This document shows, piece by piece, positions 63,801 to 64,000 of a DNA stretch of 64,000 nt. Both the position numbers and the translations under genes were made by a program. The stretch spans positions 20,838,359 through 20,902,358 of the forward strand of contig OX419345.1 of NCBI GenBank assembly GCA_948470475.1. Direction: 5' to 3'. The stretch's first letter is position 1. Each line of letters begins with the position of its first letter. The stretch is from Galaxea fascicularis (lineage: Eukaryota > Cnidaria > Anthozoa > Scleractinia > Euphylliidae). Below the pieces are notes generated by a model. The model did not search any database and was not told where the DNA came from. It was given only the letters and a program-made list of their open reading frames with translations.

Positions 63801-64000
63801 TACAGTTGAGGGTAGGAAGTTTCATGGTTAAGTCTGTGACACAGTGTAATGTGATGAATTTCTTTAGTTTGTTAATTTTTAACACAGAAATATCAACATT
63901 ATCTTAACTTAGATTGTGGCAATTATTTCTTTGCTTTCAGTGTTTGACTTGATCTCTGGTTTCCAATGTATAATTTCTACTGTTTTGATTTTTAACCAGG
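54883..64000 (+). CDS. MRPL44: mL44-like RNase III/dsRBD protein fused to a PDZ domain (partial)
   Basis: Thirteen exons: 54883-55113, 57348-57390, 57834-57992, 58085-58160, 58383-58464, 59340-59408, 59818-59966, 60904-61007, 61694-61728, 62117-62260, 62413-62543, 62994-63042, 63689-63743; phases agree throughout. The next acceptor (CCAG) ends at the window edge. Residues 1-77 are basic and almost free of acids (MNRLTLQTRAIAPLLRTPF), a likely mitochondrial presequence. Residues about 92-270 are an RNase III fold, in which NEKLAFLGAQV replaces the catalytic ERLEFLGDSV pattern, so it is inactive, as in ribosomal protein mL44. SPERADEFVKSHLI and the dsRBD end (LAEKKACQKAL, about 310-322) match that family. 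It then runs on into a PDZ domain: REGSFGFHIKGG (365-376), SHILPGGLADRHGGLSVGDRILAVND and GLDHERAVNLLKS. The first exon is linked by phase only. Confidence 0.8.
55263..55289. repeat. G-rich tract
   Basis: A long run of G (GGAGGAAGGGGGG...) followed by GTTGG in intron 1 of the mL44-PDZ gene. A simple repeat that may form a quadruplex; no further role visible. Confidence 0.6.
55522..55636. mobile_element. 115 bp inverted-repeat MITE in intron 1 of the mL44-PDZ gene
   Basis: The outer arms ATAGATCGTTTTCA and TGAAAACGATCTAT are inverted and followed by a looser inverted part (CACATGAC.../...GTCACGTGA and GCCATGTTGG/CCAATATGGC). Non-coding. Confidence 0.7.
55897..56170 (+). repeat. tRNA-derived SINE with (ATT)n tail
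   Basis: The head TGGTGAGAGCGCTCGCCTTC resembles a tRNA D-arm/anticodon region and is followed by a B box (CAGGTTCAATTCCC), then a body ending in an ATT repeat (56143-56170). Inside it, GATTTCATTT is repeated in tandem. Intron 1 of the mL44-PDZ gene. A family different from the copy at 52429. Confidence 0.75.
59507..59689. mobile_element. 183 bp MITE in intron 6 of the mL44-PDZ gene
   Basis: Arms of about 60 bp: the left begins AGGCCCTTTGCAGTTCATGA and the right ends with the inverse (TCATAAAGTGCAAAGGGCCT). They keep ATCACATGGTA and GAGAGCA blocks in matching positions. Could fold into a near-perfect hairpin. Non-coding. Confidence 0.75.
60148..60317. mobile_element. 170 bp MITE in intron 7 of the mL44-PDZ gene
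   Basis: The left arm (GGCCATTTCCAAGATCGCTT, then GAGCCTCTATTTCAAAGCGA) is inverted in the right arm (TCGCTTTGAAATAGAGGCTC, then GGAAATGGCC). Arms are about 50 bp. Non-coding. Confidence 0.75.
61530..61660 (+). repeat. Degenerate tRNA-derived SINE
   Basis: A B box (GGGTTCAACTCCTGC) and the downstream CCTGAATTTTTC are visible, as in the 61922 copy, but the A-box half is eroded (CATAGAGCACTGTGCC). Intron 8 of the mL44-PDZ gene. Confidence 0.5.
61922..62069 (+). repeat. tRNA-derived SINE close to a splice acceptor
   Basis: A box TAGCTCAATTGGTAGAGC, B box GGGTTCAATCCCC, then the body GAAGTCCTGAATTTTTT...ACTGCGACGATCATTCTTCA, the same family as 52429-52580. It ends about 47 bp before the acceptor of exon 10 (62117). 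An open frame runs from 61814 through the SINE and the exon. Not a functional tRNA, since the acceptor stem does not pair. Confidence 0.8.

Overview
The window reads as nuclear DNA of an animal: genes are split by GT-AG introns, there is no operon layout, and the noncoding DNA is AT-rich and packed with LINE fragments, tRNA-derived SINEs and short inverted-repeat transposons. The gene content (Dispatched-type transporter, PI synthase, PCYT2, an OAS-type nucleotidyltransferase) and the style of the repeats suggest a cnidarian, probably an anthozoan such as a stony coral. That assignment is inference; the sequence does not name the species. Exon joins were made by eye from splice consensus and reading phase; phases agree across every multi-exon model given here.

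Layout, left to right. 10-1809 (-): 5' part of an unrecognised coiled-coil protein. 3302-10431 (-): a ten-exon gene joining two MATH domains, a coiled coil and an OAS-like nucleotidyltransferase whose catalytic residues are degenerate. 15329-17571 (-): PCYT2. 17.6-25.05 kb: repeat-rich, including a 5'-truncated LINE split by a 1,035 bp DNA transposon. 25651-30201 (+): a Dispatched-family transporter. 30.8-32 kb: several foldback elements. 34010-37044 (+): CDIPT (PI synthase). 39029-39883 (-): an ApaH-like phosphatase. 40567-43202 (-): an ATP-grasp ligase of unknown substrate. 43.65-49.2 kb (-): a nearly full-length LINE interrupted by a 1,948 bp hAT-type element with an exact 8 bp target duplication. 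51020-54587 (-): a second, divergent PI-synthase-like enzyme. 54883 to the right edge (+): an mL44-like mitochondrial RNase III/dsRBD protein that continues in frame into a PDZ domain.

Three genes (PCYT2, CDIPT and the CDIPT-like paralog) belong to phospholipid synthesis, but they lie on both strands among unrelated genes, so this is not treated as a functional cluster. The CDIPT-like gene and the mL44-PDZ gene are head to head, with about 230-300 bp between their starts, and probably share a promoter.

The most unusual observations are the two domain fusions: MATH-MATH-coiled coil-OAS with a degenerate active site, and mL44-type RNase III-dsRBD-PDZ. In both, the joint rests on in-phase exons, and in the second a single exon spans the end of the dsRBD and the start of the PDZ domain.
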